Source: Elysia marginata (Eukaryota; Mollusca; Gastropoda; Plakobranchidae). From it: 31,564 nt of DNA. Positions within the stretch are counted from its first letter, which is position 1. Each line of letters opens with the position of its first letter. Shown in pieces: positions 31,262 through 31,564 of this stretch. The stretch is taken from NCBI GenBank assembly GCA_019649035.1, contig BMAT01005321.1, forward strand, positions 37,685 through 69,248. Direction: 5' to 3'. Made by a program: the position numbers and the translations under genes. The notes under the pieces are model-generated. The model was not told the origin of the DNA and did not search any database. It was given only the letters and a program-made list of their open reading frames with translations.

Positions 31262-31276
31262 CTTTTTAGGCTTCAT
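31262..31276 (-). CDS. Candidate exon 1 of the transposase-derived gene (MKPKK)
   Basis: Five codons, ATG AAG CCT AAA AAG, run directly into donor GTGAGT (31261-31256). An in-frame TAA lies 9 bp upstream, so this is the first possible Met in its frame. Joining in phase 0 gives MKPKK-KSKRSPKKKKLPEKC, a continuous basic N-terminus. Exon 2 itself has no plausible in-exon start before the DNA-binding domain, so a short upstream exon is required. Another ATG exon elsewhere remains possible. Confidence 0.5.
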
Positions 31277-31364
31277 TTTAAAGGTTTATTTTAGAATTTA
31301 TTTTGAATTTTATAATAATATACTCGGGAATGCGTCACTGTAAAATGGAGGGATTCGACAATCA
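31277..31364. promoter_or_regulatory. Possible bidirectional promoter between two start codons
   Basis: 88 bp separate the minus-strand ATG (31276) from a plus-strand ATG (31365). The interval holds GTGACGCA on the minus strand (31338-31331), similar to a CRE/AP-1 half site, and a TATAAA word on the minus strand (31313-31308) that is probably too near the ATG to act as a TATA box. Inferred only from position. Confidence 0.25.
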
Positions 31365-31442
31365 ATGGCGACCCCGGAATTGAAATGTTTTGTTGAAAAG
31401 TTGGACTCAAAAAGAGTTACATTAAATTTTAAACGAAAGTAA
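31365..31442 (+). CDS. Small ORF or first exon, unrecognised
   Basis: ATGGCG in a good initiation context (ATCAATGGCG) starts a 25-codon frame reading MATPELKCFVEKLDSKRVTL and then NFKRK, ending in TAA. It could be the first exon of a divergent gene with a weak donor at AA|GTAAAA (31438-31439 onward), a short ORF, or chance. No family recognised. Confidence 0.25.
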   Translation: MATPELKCFVEKLDSKRVTLNFKRK

Positions 31443-31469
31443 AAACAAGACACTAAGACTGGTGATAAA

Positions 31470-31564
31470 AATACTACCACTACTACTTATTAGTATTAGC
31501 CTAATACTACTGCTTCTAAAACTACTACTACTACTAGATCTACAACTACTACTTCTACTACTAC
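31470..31564. repeat. TAC/ACT trinucleotide-rich microsatellite at window end
   Basis: Imperfect array of ACTACTACT and CTACTA words, including an ATTAGTATTAGCC interruption, continuing to the last base of the window. Confidence 0.9.

Noticed and set aside
1..31564. CRISPR arrays, rRNA or prokaryotic operons
   Set aside because: No regular short repeat-spacer array, no rRNA-like blocks and no ribosome-binding-site/ORF layout; the window is eukaryotic.

Overview
The window reads as nuclear DNA of an animal, most likely a lophotrochozoan and probably a mollusc. Inference rests on interrupted genes with GT-AG splice sites, AT-rich intergenic DNA, abundant TACATGTA-like and TCTAGATCT-like words, and a mix of L2-like LINEs, a DIRS-type tyrosine-recombinase element and pogo-type TA-flanked MITEs. 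There are no bacterial or organellar signatures. One assembly gap (590 N) lies at 10178-10767.

Left part (1-9.7 kb, plus strand): a 1.9-kb element with palindromic terminal inverted repeats (219-2126), then a 5'-truncated L2-like LINE (about 2190-3310). Next comes a short exon at 3896-3988 that I recognise as the last coding exon of a GGA-type clathrin adaptor (end of the gamma-adaptin ear), with poly(A) signals after it. A 564-bp TA-flanked MITE (4840-5403), a 287-bp tandem duplication (6057-6630) and a possible terminal exon of an unrecognised gene (9443-9578) follow.

Middle part (10-19.9 kb): mostly transposon-derived. Four or five MITEs share the terminus CAGTGGAATCC and internal AAGTCAACACC words. 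A decayed DIRS-like tyrosine recombinase (13525-14257, minus) is bordered by four related repeat units, including a near-perfect 78-bp inverted repeat.

Right part (19.9-31.3 kb, minus strand): the main gene of the window. I reconstruct a three-exon gene (31276-31262, 23451-22120, 20741-19908), all introns phase 0, predicting 726 residues. It is a pogo/Tigger/jerky-type transposase-derived protein: basic N-terminus, psq helix-turn-helix, CENP-B-type DNA-binding region, DDE fold with two of three catalytic acids altered, then a long acidic/Gly/Ser tail on its own exon. I interpret it as a domesticated transposase acting as a nuclear DNA-binding protein. Its 7.8-kb first intron holds three L2-like fragments. 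A small plus-strand ORF starts 88 bp from its start codon, so the promoter may be bidirectional.

The most interesting combination is a catalytically altered pogo-like DNA-binding gene sitting beside a local cluster of MITEs with pogo-type termini. Whether the protein binds these termini is untested.
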